Origin: Candidatus Aquiluna sp. XM-24bin5
GTDB lineage: Bacteria; Actinomycetota; Actinomycetia; Actinomycetales; Microbacteriaceae
Length of the DNA stretch: 64,000 nucleotides
Direction of reading: 5' to 3'
Assembly (NCBI GenBank): GCA_003149555.1
Contig: QCWE01000001.1
Span: 1-64,000, forward strand
Shown here in pieces: positions 63,995 through 64,000 of this stretch. Below the pieces are notes generated by a model. It was not told the DNA's origin. It ran no database searches and saw only the letters and a list, made by a program, of their open reading frames with translations. The position numbers and the translations under genes are program-made. The stretch's first letter is position 1. Every line of letters begins with the position of its first letter.

Positions 63995-64000
63995 GACTTC

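Overview
The window reads as a compact chromosome segment from an actinobacterium, most likely a small-genome member of Microbacteriaceae (inference). The evidence is two WhiB regulators, mtrA-mtrB-lpqB, an acyl-CoA carboxylase with an epsilon subunit, an Rv3235-family gene beside secA, moderate GC, very short intergenic gaps, and many GTG/TTG starts. No insertion sequence, prophage gene, CRISPR array or rRNA was found. Much of the gene order resembles the Mycobacterium tuberculosis Rv3219-Rv3319 neighbourhood as I remember it: sdh, cdd-deoA-add, pmm-punA-lpdA, acc-maf-accE-birA-purK-purE, whiB2, manB-sahH-mtrAB-lpqB-comF-hpf-secA, pdtaS-whiB1. Lineage-specific blocks are inserted into this backbone.

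Layout. 1-2052: succinate dehydrogenase (sdhA partial, sdhD, sdhC), minus strand. 2140-3246: mannose-1-phosphate guanylyltransferase. 3363-11281: nucleoside import (BMP-type lipoprotein, double ATPase, two permeases) followed by cytidine deaminase, thymidine phosphorylase and adenosine deaminase. An orphan PTS EIIB-like protein and an FMN-binding protein follow. 12264-14728: phosphohexomutase and purine nucleoside phosphorylase on the opposite strand, completing a route from imported nucleosides to bases and pentose phosphates. 14774-25425: a flavoprotein reductase lacking the redox cysteines, the biotin-dependent acyl-CoA carboxylase set with BirA and Maf, an RNA methyltransferase, and a response regulator / histidine kinase / membrane protein trio. 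25440-27065: purK-purE. 27167-30786: a lipoprotein and a 1027-residue secreted LysM protein with Pro/Glu-rich linkers.

30769-47302: galE, whiB2-type regulator, large membrane glycosyltransferase, DUF5719 protein, manB, adenosylhomocysteinase, MtrAB-LpqB, ComF, long-form HPF and SecA; this is a core cell-envelope and secretion region. 47299-51337: Rv3235-family protein, an unknown protein, an orphan CpaB/CpaE-like pair, a PdtaS-type histidine kinase and whiB1.

51409-64000 is the accessory part. Its highlight is a heliorhodopsin gene (52533-53303, minus), with the Schiff-base lysine K242 and counterion glutamate E107. It sits beside tRNA-Lys(CTT), downstream of a cupin and a DUF1905 gene that may form an operon with it. 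Two Bcp-type peroxiredoxins flank this group. A LysE-family exporter pair, C-S lyase, MetZ and a SprT-like protein follow. The window ends in a tightly overlapping carotenoid operon (crtB, crtI, two half-size lycopene cyclases, UbiA-type lycopene elongase) of the kind that makes C50 carotenoids.

Two general architectural features stand out. Ten of eleven convergent protein-gene pairs overlap at their 3' ends, five of them by exactly four bases. All four junctions of the carotenoid operon are four-base start/stop overlaps.
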